32,274 nucleotides of DNA from Streptosporangium violaceochromogenes (lineage in GTDB: Bacteria > Actinomycetota > Actinomycetes > Streptosporangiales > Streptosporangiaceae), in NCBI RefSeq assembly GCF_014654615.1, contig NZ_BNBB01000044.1, positions 1-32,274 of the forward strand, read 5' to 3'. The notes beneath the pieces are model-generated. The model was not told the origin of the DNA. It made no database searches and saw only the letters and a program-made list of their open reading frames with translations. This document shows, in pieces, positions 6,802-15,250 of the stretch (position 1 is its first letter; every line of letters starts with the position of its first letter). A program made the position numbers and the translations under genes.

Positions 6802-7809
6802 CTAGCGGGAGGGCGGTGCGGTCGAGGCCCTCACGACCAGCTCGGCGCCGACCGTGTAGCGCTTCGGCCTGACCTCCTGGCCGTTCACCGGCTGGAGCAG
6901 CAGGTCGACCGCGAGACGGCCGAGTTCGTGCGCGCCGGTGTCGACGGCGGTGATGGGCGGGCTCCACCACTCCAGCAGCGGCATGTCCTCGAAGGCGACG
7001 ACGGACAGGTCGGCCGGTATCTCCAGCCCCGCCCTGGCCAGCACCGGAAGCGCCCCGTAGACGGCCTCGTGGTTGCTGAGCATCAGGGCGGTCGGCGCCG
7101 GCCGGATCTCCAGCAGCTCGCTCATGGCCTGCGCGCCGAACGAGACCTCGAACGGCCCCCGCCGCACCAGCTCGGGATCGGGGGCCAGCCCCGCCTCGGC
7201 GAGCGTCTGGGCGAAGCCCGCGAACCGGTCCCGGCCGGAGTCGGAGGCCGGCGGCCCGCCCATGAACGCGATCCGCCGGTGCCCCTGGCCGAGCAGGTGC
7301 CGGGTGGCGGTCACCGCCCCCTCGCGGTCGGCCGCCAGTACCGCGGGCCCCTTCGAACCCTCCATCTCCCGGATCAGGTCCACCACGGTGATCCCGGCCC
7401 GGCGCAGTTCGTTGACGCCCTCCAGGTTCCGGCCCGTGCCGACGATCAGCACGCTGTCGACCTGGTGGTCGCGGAGCAGCCGCAGGTAGTCGGCCTCCAC
7501 GGCCGGGTCGGCGTTGGTGATGCACAGCAGCGCCTGGTAGCCCGAGGCCACCAGGCGCTGCTGCACGGCCTCGACCACGGTGTGAAAGGTGTGGTTGGCC
7601 AGATTGTTGAGCACCAGGCCGACCAGCCCGGACCGTCTCGTCCGCAGGCTCACCGCGGCCAGGTTGCGCCGGTAGCCCATCGACTGGGCGGCCCGTGAGA
7701 CCCGGCGGCGGGTCGACTCCGAGATCTCCGAGGACCCGGTGAGCGCGCGGCTGGCCGTGCTCACCGACACCCCGGCGGCCGCGGCGACGTCACGGAGCGT
7801 GGCGGTCAT
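6802..7809 (-). CDS. LacI-family transcriptional regulator
   Basis: This is a 335-residue repressor-type regulator. The N-terminus TLRDVAAAAGVSVSTASRAL is a classic LacI helix-turn-helix, followed by the hinge-region SMGYRRN and a periplasmic-binding-protein-like sugar domain (from SGLVGLVLNN to the end; FMGGPPASDSGRDRF, VVAFEDMPLLEWWSPPITAV and the RPKRYTVGAELVVRAST terminus are typical). The frame extends 13 codons upstream, but ATG 7809 has the better ribosome-binding site (GGGGAGGA) and fits the family N-terminus. The effector is not predictable. No sugar catabolism genes adjoin; the nearest candidates are the divergent TSUP permease and its own promoter, where an inverted repeat lies at 7860-7877. 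Confidence 0.93.
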   Translation of the reverse strand: MTATLRDVAAAAGVSVSTASRALTGSSEISESTRRRVSRAAQSMGYRRNLAAVSLRTRRSGLVGLVLNNLANHTFHTVVEAVQQRLVASGYQALLCITNADPAVEADYLRLLRDHQVDSVLIVGTGRNLEGVNELRRAGITVVDLIREMEGSKGPAVLAADREGAVTATRHLLGQGHRRIAFMGGPPASDSGRDRFAGFAQTLAEAGLAPDPELVRRGPFEVSFGAQAMSELLEIRPAPTALMLSNHEAVYGALPVLARAGLEIPADLSVVAFEDMPLLEWWSPPITAVDTGAHELGRLAVDLLLQPVNGQEVRPKRYTVGAELVVRASTAPPSR

Positions 7810-7859
7810 CGTCCTCCCCGTCTTCTGGGCCCTTGTCGGGCCCTCCACATTTCCCCGAG

Positions 7860-7877
7860 ATCATCTTCTCAGATGAT
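7860..7877. promoter_or_regulatory. Inverted repeat upstream of the LacI-family gene (candidate operator)
   Basis: ATCATCT and AGATGAT are perfect inverted arms separated by tctc. The repeat sits 51 bp upstream of the LacI start, in the divergent region shared with the TSUP gene. Its AT content stands out from the surroundings. LacI regulators often autoregulate through such palindromes, but most LacI operators have a central CG and no spacer, so another regulator is possible. Confidence 0.4.
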
Positions 7878-8032
7878 ACGATCCCCACTACTGACAAATA
7901 AGGCATTCGGTAAGGCGCTCATTCAAGAGGCGACCGGCCTCGCGGGGGCGGCGGAGGCGGCCCCCGGGGTGGCCTTCCGCGCCTCGTCAGGGGCGGTGGC
8001 GGCGCGTCCTGCCGGCCGGAGGCGGGGGCGGC

Positions 8033-8797
8033 GTGGACACGGCGCAGTTCGTCGTGCTGCTGGTGGCCGCCGCCGGGGCGGGATGGGTGGACGCCGTGGT
8101 CGGCGGGGGAGGGCTGCTGCAGCTCCCCGCCCTCCTGCTGGCGGGGGTGCCGCCGGTCCCCGCGCTGGCCACCAACAAGCTGGCCGCCGTCTTCGGCACG
8201 ACCTCGGCCGCCGTCGCCTACGCCGGGACCACGAAGATCGACAGGCGGGTGGCGGTGCCCGCGGGGCTGGCCGCGGTCGTGTTCGCCGGGTGCGGCGCGG
8301 CGTCGGCGACGGCGATCTCCAAGGAGGCGCTCGTCCCGCTGGTCATGGCGGCCCTGGTGGGGGTGGGGGCGTTCGTCACGCTCCGCCCGGCCTTCGGTGC
8401 CCTGCCCCGTGGGAGGCCGCGCCCTCGGGCCGCGGTGCCGGCGGCGATCGCCGTCGCGGGTGCCGGGATCGCGTTCTACGACGGCGTTCTGGGACCCGGC
8501 ACGGGTACCTTCCTGATCGTCGCCTTCACTGTGATCCTTGGAATGGACTTCGTGGGGGCCTCCGCCCACTCCAAGATCGTAAACTCCTGCACGAACCTGG
8601 GCGCGCTGCTGGTCTTCGGCGCCCGGGGGCAGGTGTTGTGGCTGCTCGGCCTGGCCATGGCGGTCTGCAACGTCGCCGGGGCGCGGCTCGGCGCACGGAT
8701 GGCGCTGCGGCGGGGGGCCGGGTTCGTGCGTGCCGTCCTGCTGTGCGTGGTGGTGGCGATGGTGATCAGGCTGGGCTACGAGCGGTTCGTCGCATGA
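8033..8797 (+). CDS. TSUP (TauE/SafE, DUF81) family membrane permease
   Basis: This 254-residue, strongly hydrophobic protein has about eight predicted membrane segments. The two halves carry the duplicated glycine-rich signature of the family: GGGGLLQLPALLL near residue 24 followed by ALATNKLAAVFGT, and GPGTGTFLIVAFTV near residue 155 followed by SAHSKIVNSCTNLG. TSUP proteins move sulfite, sulfonates or other organic anions across the cytoplasmic membrane; the substrate here is unknown. The start is a GTG with GGAGGCGGGGG upstream. It is transcribed away from the LacI-family gene, so control by that regulator is possible but not shown. Confidence 0.88.
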   Translation: MDTAQFVVLLVAAAGAGWVDAVVGGGGLLQLPALLLAGVPPVPALATNKLAAVFGTTSAAVAYAGTTKIDRRVAVPAGLAAVVFAGCGAASATAISKEALVPLVMAALVGVGAFVTLRPAFGALPRGRPRPRAAVPAAIAVAGAGIAFYDGVLGPGTGTFLIVAFTVILGMDFVGASAHSKIVNSCTNLGALLVFGARGQVLWLLGLAMAVCNVAGARLGARMALRRGAGFVRAVLLCVVVAMVIRLGYERFVA

Positions 8798-8799
8798 TC

Positions 8800-8942
8800 T
8801 GTAGTTGATCTACATTGTAAAGGCGTCCGTCCGAAGCAAAAAACACCAACGAACAAAACAACGGAAACCTCAAAAACCGTCGACAGGCCGACTGTGCGCC
8901 GTGACGGCGGGAGAGCCCTCGGGGAAGCGGTGAGCGGGGGCG
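8800..8942 (+). promoter_or_regulatory. AT-rich promoter region of the WYL-regulator gene
   Basis: This is an unusually A-rich stretch (about 8815-8880, for example aagcaaaaaacaccaac) in a very GC-rich neighbourhood. At 8800-8814 there is an inverted repeat, TGTAG-ttgat-CTACA, followed by a possible -10 hexamer (tacatt or tgtaaa). It lies between the TSUP stop and the WYL start. The promoter role is inferred from position and composition. Confidence 0.45.
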
Positions 8943-9986
8943 ATGGAAGGCAGATGCGGGACAATGGGCGTCATGCGCGCGAGTCGTCTGCTGTCGCTTC
9001 TGCTGCTCCTGCAGACCCGGGGGCGGGTGACGGCCGCCGAGCTTGCGGAGGAGTTGGAGGTGTCGGTCCGCACGGTCTACCGGGACGTGGAGGCGCTGTC
9101 GGCGGCGGGGGTCCCGGTCTACGCCGATCGCGGGCCCTCCGGCGGTTACCGGCTGCTGGACGGCTACCGTACCCGCCTCAACGGCCTGACCGCGGAGGAG
9201 GCGTCCTCGCTGTTTCTGGCGGGGTTGCCGGGCCCCGCCGCAGAGCTGGGGCTGAGGGAGGTGGCGGCCAGCGCCGAGCTGAAGGTTCTGGCCGCGCTGC
9301 CTCCCGAGCCGCGTTCTCACGCCACCCGGATGCGCGAGCGCTTCCATGTGGACGTCCCCGGGTGGTACAGCGACGCCGACGAGACGCCCTTCCTGGGGGC
9401 GGTCGTCGAGGCGCTCTGGGAGCAGCGGCCGATGCGCATGACCTACCGCCGGTGGGGGCAGAGGGAGGTCGAGCGGCTGGCGTGCCCGTATGGTCTGGTG
9501 CTCAAGGGCGGGGTGTGGTATGTGGTGGCCGCCTCCGAGGGGGGAGGGTTGCGCACCTACCGGGTTTCGCGGATTCTGAGCGCCGAAGTCCTCGACGGCC
9601 GTTTCGATCGGCCCGCGGGTTTTGACCTGGCCGTCTACTGGGAGGGTTACGCCGAGGATTTCCTGGCGCGGATGCGTACCGGTCACGCCCTGCTGCGGGT
9701 GGCTCCCGGGAGGGAGAAGATGCTGCGGCACACGGTTGGGGCCGAGGTGACCGATGCCGCGCTGGCCGAGGCGGGGCCGCCTGATGAGCGGGGCTGGACC
9801 GTCGTGCGCCTGCCGATCGAGTCGGTCCGGCACGCTCACTGGTTGCTGCTGCGGATGGGTGCCGACGTCGAGGTGCTGGAGCCTGCCGGGTTGCGCGCCC
9901 GGATGGCCGCGACGGCCGCGGGGCTCGTGGAGTTGTACGGTTCTCCCGTGGACGGTGGGGCGTGTGAGGAGTCCGCCGGGGGGTGA
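8943..9986 (+). CDS. WYL-domain transcriptional regulator (YafY type)
   Basis: A protein of up to 347 residues. An HTH_11/DeoR-like domain opens it (RLLSLLLLLQTRGRVTAAEL, then SVRTVYRDVEALSAAGVPVY and GGYRL). The WYL domain follows at about residues 150-215 (RPMRMTYRRWG, PYGLVLKGGVWYVVAAS, TYRVSRI), then a WCX C-terminal extension. WYL domains sense small ligands or nucleic acids, and many members regulate stress or defence genes. Three in-frame ATGs (8943, 8964, 8973) are possible; none has a clear ribosome site, and family homology starts near MRASRLL at 8973, so the true N-terminus may be 7-10 residues shorter. It stands alone, with 341 bp to the next gene. The target is unknown. Confidence 0.9.
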   Translation: MEGRCGTMGVMRASRLLSLLLLLQTRGRVTAAELAEELEVSVRTVYRDVEALSAAGVPVYADRGPSGGYRLLDGYRTRLNGLTAEEASSLFLAGLPGPAAELGLREVAASAELKVLAALPPEPRSHATRMRERFHVDVPGWYSDADETPFLGAVVEALWEQRPMRMTYRRWGQREVERLACPYGLVLKGGVWYVVAASEGGGLRTYRVSRILSAEVLDGRFDRPAGFDLAVYWEGYAEDFLARMRTGHALLRVAPGREKMLRHTVGAEVTDAALAEAGPPDERGWTVVRLPIESVRHAHWLLLRMGADVEVLEPAGLRARMAATAAGLVELYGSPVDGGACEESAGG

Positions 9987-10327
9987 GGTTGCGGTGAGGT
10001 CGGCGGTGGTCTTCTCGGGGGTCTCGGCGGCCGGTGCCTCCGTGCTTTTGGCGAGTCGGTTCCCACTCGACGGGTTGGGCAGGCGTCACCGGCAGTGGAA
10101 GGCTCGCGGGTCGGCTTCGACGGTGGACTCGGCGAGGTGTTCACGTACGAGTTCTTGGCGTGTCGCGGCGTTTGATCTCTTGGGGAGCGGCGACGGTCTG
10201 TCGTTGCGGCGGTAGCCGGTTCCCCGTCTCCGACCGACATTGCTCTGAGTGTAATTTTCTATTGCACCGAGATATCGCTCTTAATAGCTTCGAGCCGTCA
10301 AGGCCGGCCGAACAGGGGAGATGCGCA
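9987..10327. other. 341-bp intergenic region before the hydrolase gene
   Basis: No coding region is convincing here. Composition changes from GC-rich to AT-richer at 10240-10300, with ttgctctgagtgtaatttt and ttgcaccgagatatcgctct segments that could hold promoter elements, but no -35/-10 pair with normal spacing stands out. The frame of the downstream hydrolase is open through this part and would encode a CxC...CxxC stretch, which I regard as chance. Confidence 0.5.
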
Positions 10328-11143
10328 GTGGGAACCTTCGTCACCGGGCGGATCGCCATCGCTTATGACGATCACAATCCCGAGGGCGCTGAGCCGCCGC
10401 TGGTGCTCGTCCACGGGCACCCCTTCGATCGTTCGATGTGGGCGCCCCAGGTGGAGCACGTCGGCCGGGACGGGCGCCGGGTGATCGTCCCGGATCTGCG
10501 CGGCTACGGCCGCAGCACCGTTGTTTCGGGCAAGACGCCGCTTCGGACCTTCGCTCAGGACATCGCCGGCCTTCTTGACCACCTCGGCGTCGCGGAGATC
10601 GTCCTCGGCGGCCTGTCCATGGGGGGACAGGTCGTCATGGAGTTTCATCGTCTGTTTCCAGAGCGGCTGCGCGGGCTGGTGCTCGCCGGTACCGCCCCGC
10701 AGGCGGAGACCGAGGAAGGCAGGCGAGTCCGCAACGCCATGGCCGACCGGCTGCTCCGGGAGGGGATGGGCGGGTACGCGGAAGAGGTTCTGCCCAAGAT
10801 GGTGGCACCGGCCAATCTCCGGCGGTTCCCCGCGCTGGCCGAGCACGTCCTCGGCATGATGCGGAGAACGCCCCCGGAGAGCGCGGCCGCCGCGCTGCGC
10901 GGTCGCGCCGAGCGTCCCGACTACAGGGCGTCACTGTCGCGCGTCCGCGTGCCCACCCTCGTCGTCGTCGGCGGCGACGACGAGTTCACCCCGGTCGGTG
11001 ATGCCCGGCTTATGCACGAGGTCATCCCGGGCTCCGTGCTCGTTGTCATCGAGGACACGGCGCACATGCCCAACCTTGAGCGGCCGGTCGAATTCAACGG
11101 GGTGCTGAGCGAGTTCCTCGACTCGATCCCCCAGGGGCGGTGA
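10328..11143 (+). CDS. Alpha/beta hydrolase
   Basis: A 271-residue alpha/beta-hydrolase-fold enzyme. The catalytic triad can be read: nucleophile Ser97 in GGLSMGGQ, acid Asp217 or Asp218 in VGGDDEFTP, and His246 in DTAHMPNLERP. The oxyanion-hole region is VLVHGHPFDRSMW. The frame runs ~100 codons further upstream, but GTG 10328, preceded by AGGGGAGA, starts the family homology (GTFVTGRIAIAYD). This subgroup includes esterases, lactonases (3-oxoadipate enol-lactonase-like) and non-haem peroxidase-like enzymes; the substrate is not predictable. It is 76 bp upstream of the NACHT NTPase on the same strand, so co-transcription is plausible. Confidence 0.9.
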   Translation: MGTFVTGRIAIAYDDHNPEGAEPPLVLVHGHPFDRSMWAPQVEHVGRDGRRVIVPDLRGYGRSTVVSGKTPLRTFAQDIAGLLDHLGVAEIVLGGLSMGGQVVMEFHRLFPERLRGLVLAGTAPQAETEEGRRVRNAMADRLLREGMGGYAEEVLPKMVAPANLRRFPALAEHVLGMMRRTPPESAAAALRGRAERPDYRASLSRVRVPTLVVVGGDDEFTPVGDARLMHEVIPGSVLVVIEDTAHMPNLERPVEFNGVLSEFLDSIPQGR

Positions 11144-11219
11144 GCTCTGTGGCCATGACCGGGTTCGTCGCCGGCGCCTTTCGTGCACCCCCGCATGCCG
11201 TCCGGAGGAACCGCTTACG

Positions 11220-13343
11220 ATGGCCGCCATGGTGGGCGAGCGGAAGTGGCGGGCCTGGCTGTTGTGGCTGTCCGTGGTGCTTGCGCCGGTCGTGGTGTCG
11301 GTGGCCGCCAATCAGGTGCTCAACGACGGGGTGTGGAGCGGTTCCTGGCTCGCGGGCACCATCGCGGCGGCGGTGGTGGCCGGTCTGATCGTCGAACGGG
11401 CCGGGCGCGCGCTCGCCCCCGCGTCCGGGACGGTCGCCGAGACCATGCGGGATCTCGCCCGGCTGGTCCACGAGCGGTGGAGCGATGAGGTGGTGACGCG
11501 TTCCCTGGGTGATCCGCCCATCCCGGTCTCCTGGCACATGACCCGCCGAACCAGGCTCATGGATCACCCGCACCTGATCGCCGACCGTGAGCCGGCGGTG
11601 TCGGGCCGATCGGACGACATCGTCGCGCTCGCCGTCGCCTTCCGCGCGCTGCGCCGGCGCCGTCTGGTCATCACCGGAGGGCCGGGGACGGGTAAGACCA
11701 CCCTGGCCATCCAGTTGATGCTGGAACTGATCCGCACGCGTGCCGACGACGATCCGGTTCCGGTGCTTTTGCCCGTCGCCGACTGGGATCTCAAGGCCCG
11801 TCCCCGGTTTCAGGACTGGGTGGCCGAGCGGGTGCGCACCGACTACGCCGCCTTGCGCGCGCCGGGCAGCGGGCGGGACGGAGCGGACGTCCTGGCGGCC
11901 CGTGGTTCGATCCTGGCCGTTCTCGACGGTCTCGACGAACTGCCCGGGCCGGCCCGCGCGAAGGTGATCGAGAAGTTGTCCGGCACGCTTACGGAGCGCG
12001 ATCAGGTGATCATCACGTCGCGTACCACCGAGTACGGTGACGCGGTCGCCGCGGCACGGCGCCCGCTCAGGGCCGCCGCCGTCATCGCGCCCAAGGCGCT
12101 GAGCCCCGGTGTCGTGGCGGATTATCTGGGTGCCTGTTTGCCGGGGCTTTCCTCGTGCTCGGCGTGGATCAAGGTCTTGCGGGTTCTCAGGGAGGGGGGC
12201 GCGCCGGCTCTGGCCGATGTCACCTCCACCGCCTTGGGCCTGTGGCTGGTCCGGGCCGTCTACGTCGATCGGCCGGGCGCGGATCCGGCTTCGTTGGCGT
12301 CGGAGTACGCCGGTGACGCGCGGGCTCTGCGTGCTCATCTGCTTGACAATCTCCTTGGTGCGCTGCTGAGCGCGCGCGCCACGATCCGGCCCGTGGCGTG
12401 GGAGCCGGCCGGTGTCGTCGAATGGACGAGGCGGCTGGCGCGCCTGCAGGCCGAATCCGGCGGTCATGATCTGGCCTGGTGGCGGCTGGCCGATCAGGCG
12501 TTGCCCGCCTCCCGGGTGTGGCGCGCGCTCGCCCGTGTCTGGGTCGGCTGGTTGAGTGGTCTGGTGTTCGCGCTTCCGGCCGCGTTGACCGCCTCGCTGA
12601 CCTACGGGCCGGTTTTCGGCTCTGCGTTCGGTGTCTGCTTCGGCCTGTCGGCGGTGGCGGAGGCCGCCCGTGCCCCCGACTTCGCTCCGCTGCGTGTACG
12701 GCAACGGCTGCGGGGTTTCACCCGTGGTCTGTTGTCCGATGTGCGAATGATCTTTATTGTGATGCCTGCCGGTCTTGGCCTGCCGGCGGTGGTCTACAAC
12801 GCGTGGGCGCACGGCTGGAGGATGGGCCTGGCCACCCTGCTGTCGGCGCTCGGTGTCGGCTGGGTGGCCGTGCGGGTTCCGCTGCAGCGGGACAAGGGGC
12901 CCGTCCGGCCGGACGAGAGCCGGCTCCCGCCGTTCACCGCCGCTCTCACCCCGCAGTCCACCTGGCGGGTCAACCGTAGTCTTGTGGGTCTGCAGTTGAT
13001 GAACGCGCTGCTTCTGGGGGCGGTGGTCGGCTTCGCGGTCGATTTCATGAACGAGGCGTCCATTGTGCCGCCTGATCCGTCCGTGGCCGTGGACGCGGGG
13101 ATGGGCATTGTCTGCGGCGTGGCGTTCGGCCTGGTGAACAAGCGTCAGCACATGTGGCTGATGTCCACCGTCGGCCTGGCGCATCTTGGGGTCTCGGGCC
13201 GGCTGCCGTTCCGTTTGATGCGTTTCCTGCATGATCTGCACCATCTGGGCGTTCTGCGGACCGTGGGCCCCTTCTATCAGTTCCGTCATGTCGAACTGCA
13301 AGATCATCTTGCCGCCGCCGGGGCGGCCGGTCACTCTCGCTGA
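11220..13343 (+). CDS. Membrane-anchored NACHT/STAND-family NTPase
   Basis: A 707-residue protein. Two N-terminal hydrophobic segments (about residues 12-31 and 43-58) precede a NACHT-type P-loop NTPase: Walker A TGGPGTGKTT near residue 152, Walker B with the NACHT signature ILAVLDGLDELP near 231-243, and the following VIITSRTTEY strand. After a helical region come about five or six further hydrophobic segments between residues ~435 and ~645. The C-terminus holds a short conserved-looking element, GPFYQFRHVELQDHLA. NACHT NTPases are signal-dependent oligomerising switches; bacterial members include antiphage proteins, while multi-pass actinomycete members such as this are uncharacterised. GGAGG lies 11 bases before ATG 11220. 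There is no recognisable effector domain, so the function may lie in the membrane part. More U/T-ending codons than its neighbours hint at a different origin. Confidence 0.85.
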   Translation: MAAMVGERKWRAWLLWLSVVLAPVVVSVAANQVLNDGVWSGSWLAGTIAAAVVAGLIVERAGRALAPASGTVAETMRDLARLVHERWSDEVVTRSLGDPPIPVSWHMTRRTRLMDHPHLIADREPAVSGRSDDIVALAVAFRALRRRRLVITGGPGTGKTTLAIQLMLELIRTRADDDPVPVLLPVADWDLKARPRFQDWVAERVRTDYAALRAPGSGRDGADVLAARGSILAVLDGLDELPGPARAKVIEKLSGTLTERDQVIITSRTTEYGDAVAAARRPLRAAAVIAPKALSPGVVADYLGACLPGLSSCSAWIKVLRVLREGGAPALADVTSTALGLWLVRAVYVDRPGADPASLASEYAGDARALRAHLLDNLLGALLSARATIRPVAWEPAGVVEWTRRLARLQAESGGHDLAWWRLADQALPASRVWRALARVWVGWLSGLVFALPAALTASLTYGPVFGSAFGVCFGLSAVAEAARAPDFAPLRVRQRLRGFTRGLLSDVRMIFIVMPAGLGLPAVVYNAWAHGWRMGLATLLSALGVGWVAVRVPLQRDKGPVRPDESRLPPFTAALTPQSTWRVNRSLVGLQLMNALLLGAVVGFAVDFMNEASIVPPDPSVAVDAGMGIVCGVAFGLVNKRQHMWLMSTVGLAHLGVSGRLPFRLMRFLHDLHHLGVLRTVGPFYQFRHVELQDHLAAAGAAGHSR

Positions 13344-13390
13344 CGGGCCTCGCCTCCGCCGGCCCGGCGCGCGGGTGGCCGTTCGTGGGG

Positions 13391-14596
13391 TCAGGTCCGC
13401 GGAGGAGTGGCGCCCGGGGGGCGTTCGGGGGGCCGGGGCCGGTGGCCGTGCGGGGTGAGGGCGGTGGCGCAGGCCGCGGTGAGGGCGGCGAGGGCGGCGG
13501 GGATGGTCAGGGCCGCGGGGAGGCCGGTGAGGGTGGCGGCCCCGCCGATGATGACGGGGCCGGCGACGAGGCCGGTGTAGCCGATGGCGGCGACCCGGGC
13601 GATGGCCTGTCCGGCGTGGGCGGGGTCGTGGTTTCCCGCGGCGGAGAAGATCTGCGGGACGATGGGGGCCAGGCCGAGGCCGAAGAGGGTGAATCCGGCG
13701 AGGGCGGCGGGGAGGCGGCCGATGAGCAGCGCGGCGCCCAGGCCGGTGGCGGCCAGGAGTCCGCTGTAGCGGATCAGGCGGACGGGGCCCAGGCGGAGGG
13801 CGAGGCGGTCGGCGGTGAGGCGGCCGGCGGTCATGGCGGTGGTGAAGGCGGCGAAGCCGAGGACGGCGACGCTTTGGGGGGCGTGGAGGTTTTCGAAGAG
13901 GTAGACGGCCGTCCAGTCGGCGGCGGCGCCTTCGCCGACGAGCCCGGCGAAGGCGAGGACGCCGGTGAGGAGGAGCCGGCCCGACCAGCGGGGGCGGGGC
14001 AGGGGGTGGTGGGTGGTGGCGGGGGACGTGGGGGGAAGGAGGTGGTGCCTGGTGCGCAGGCAGGCCAGGGCGAGGGGGATGCCGGTGGCGGCGAGGGTGG
14101 CTCCGGCGCCGAGGCCGAGGTGGGCGCCAAGGCCGCCGATGCCGGCGCCGGCGAGGCCTCCGACGCTGTAGGCGCCGTGCAGGGAGGACATCAGGGGGCG
14201 GCCGTGGGCGCGTTCGACGTCGACGCCGTGGGCGTTCATGGAGACGTCGAGGCAGGCGTTGACGGCTCCGTACAGGGCCAGTGCGGCGATGAGCAGGGGG
14301 AGGGTGGGGGCGTAGCCGGGGAGGACGGCGGTCAGGCAGGTGGCGACGGCGGCGGGGGTGGTGACGCGGGCGCTGCCGAGGCGGTCGGTGAGGCGGCCGG
14401 CGAGGCGCATGCCGGCGACGAGTCCGGCGGTGAGGGCGAGCAGGGCGTAGCCGAGCTGGCCGTTGGTGAGGGCGAGGGCGTGTTTGACGGCGGGGATGCG
14501 GGCGGCCCAGGCGCCGGAGAGGGTGCCGAGGGTGAGGAAGAGGAGGGTGACGGTGCGGCGGGCGTTGGTGATCTGCCGGGGTGTGGGGTGGGTCAT
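13391..14596 (-). CDS. MFS transporter (YbjJ/FucP-like)
   Basis: This 401-residue integral membrane protein has about 12 hydrophobic segments in two halves, a short cytoplasmic N-terminus and the family A-loop between TM2 and TM3 (GRLTDRLGSARV). Other landmarks are LYGAVNACLDVSMNAHGVDVE and MSSLHGAYSVGGLAGAGIGG, typical of the YbjJ/FucP-like drug/sugar-proton symporter group. It is 55 bp downstream of the marR-type gene on the same strand, a usual arrangement for a repressor and its efflux pump. No ribosome site is obvious before the ATG. GC content is extreme and most codons end in C or G. The substrate is unknown; efflux is inferred from context. Confidence 0.9.
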   Translation of the reverse strand: MTHPTPRQITNARRTVTLLFLTLGTLSGAWAARIPAVKHALALTNGQLGYALLALTAGLVAGMRLAGRLTDRLGSARVTTPAAVATCLTAVLPGYAPTLPLLIAALALYGAVNACLDVSMNAHGVDVERAHGRPLMSSLHGAYSVGGLAGAGIGGLGAHLGLGAGATLAATGIPLALACLRTRHHLLPPTSPATTHHPLPRPRWSGRLLLTGVLAFAGLVGEGAAADWTAVYLFENLHAPQSVAVLGFAAFTTAMTAGRLTADRLALRLGPVRLIRYSGLLAATGLGAALLIGRLPAALAGFTLFGLGLAPIVPQIFSAAGNHDPAHAGQAIARVAAIGYTGLVAGPVIIGGAATLTGLPAALTIPAALAALTAACATALTPHGHRPRPPERPPGATPPRT

Positions 14597-14651
14597 CGTG
14601 GGCTGGGTGGCGGGGCGGGTGGCGTGGGTCTCGTCGTCATGAGCCGGATTG

Positions 14652-15137
14652 TCAGTGTCTGAGCTGCTGGGAGGGCTGGGCCGCTGGGGGGAGGGTGGCG
14701 GTGACGGCCTGGATCTTGTCCATGACGGCGGAGAGGTCGCGCAGCGTGGGGGTGTCGAGGCGTTCGAGGATGTGGCGGAAGCCGTCGAGGCCGGCGTCGG
14801 CGATGCGTTCGGTGAGGGCGTGGCCCGCGGGGGTCAGTTCGACGCGGCGGACGCGGCGGTCGTTGGGGTCTTCGCGGCGGGTGACCAGGCCGTGGCCGAT
14901 GAGGCGGTCGACGATGCCGGTGACGGTGCCCAGGCCGACGCCGAGGTGGTGGGAGAGGTCCTGGCCGGAGGCGGAGTGCCGGCACGACAGGATCATGACG
15001 ACCTTGAGCTGGCGCATGGTGAGGTTGGAGTCGAACAGGGGGGAGGGGGGGTGGTGCTGGGCGAGGAGCCGTCCGAGGTCTCGTTGTGTCTCGCCGATGT
15101 GGTTGATCAGCCGGTCGCGTTCGCTGTCCACATTCAC
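14652..15137 (-). CDS. MarR-family transcriptional regulator
   Basis: This 161-residue protein has the winged-helix layout of MarR: an N-terminal dimerisation helix, LTMRQLKVVMILSC, a recognition region SGQDLSHHLGVGLGTVTGIVDRLIGHGLV, and a wing with RREDPNDRRVRRVELTPAGHAL. The D-x-R-D/x-R motif of the wing is present (DPNDRRVRRV). The GTG start at 15137 has AGGAAG six bases upstream; a second GTG follows two codons later. It is the first gene of a MarR-MFS pair and is divergent from the RND exporter, so it probably represses one or both, as in many actinomycete multidrug systems (inference). Confidence 0.92.
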   Translation of the reverse strand: MNVDSERDRLINHIGETQRDLGRLLAQHHPPSPLFDSNLTMRQLKVVMILSCRHSASGQDLSHHLGVGLGTVTGIVDRLIGHGLVTRREDPNDRRVRRVELTPAGHALTERIADAGLDGFRHILERLDTPTLRDLSAVMDKIQAVTATLPPAAQPSQQLRH

Positions 15138-15250
15138 CTCTCGCTTCCTGAGAAGGTTATCAGGATCGCAAGGCCGCGTTAAATATTCGCGTAAGGCGAA
15201 GTGTTAGTGTTGGCAAAACCTGTTGCGCCAGTCCCCTAGGAGTCCCCCTC
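15138..15250. promoter_or_regulatory. Divergent marR / RND-exporter promoter region with candidate operator
   Basis: These 113 bp must hold both promoters. The centre is AT-rich: 15175-15191 reads cgcgttaaatattcgcg, with matching CGCG ends around an AATATT core, a plausible MarR-type operator. AGGAG at 15238-15242 is the ribosome site of the RND gene. The operator is a visual assignment without support from a known consensus. Confidence 0.45.

Noticed and set aside
7873..8808. 311-residue + strand frame overlapping the TSUP gene
   Set aside because: Out-of-frame shadow; Gly/Arg-rich without hydrophobic pattern, whereas the other frame gives a clean TSUP protein with a ribosome site.
10034..10327. 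N-terminal extension of the hydrolase with a CxC...CxxC zinc-ribbon-like stretch
   Set aside because: The cysteine spacing is irregular, there is no ribosome site at 10034, and GTG 10328 has both a ribosome site and the normal family N-terminus.
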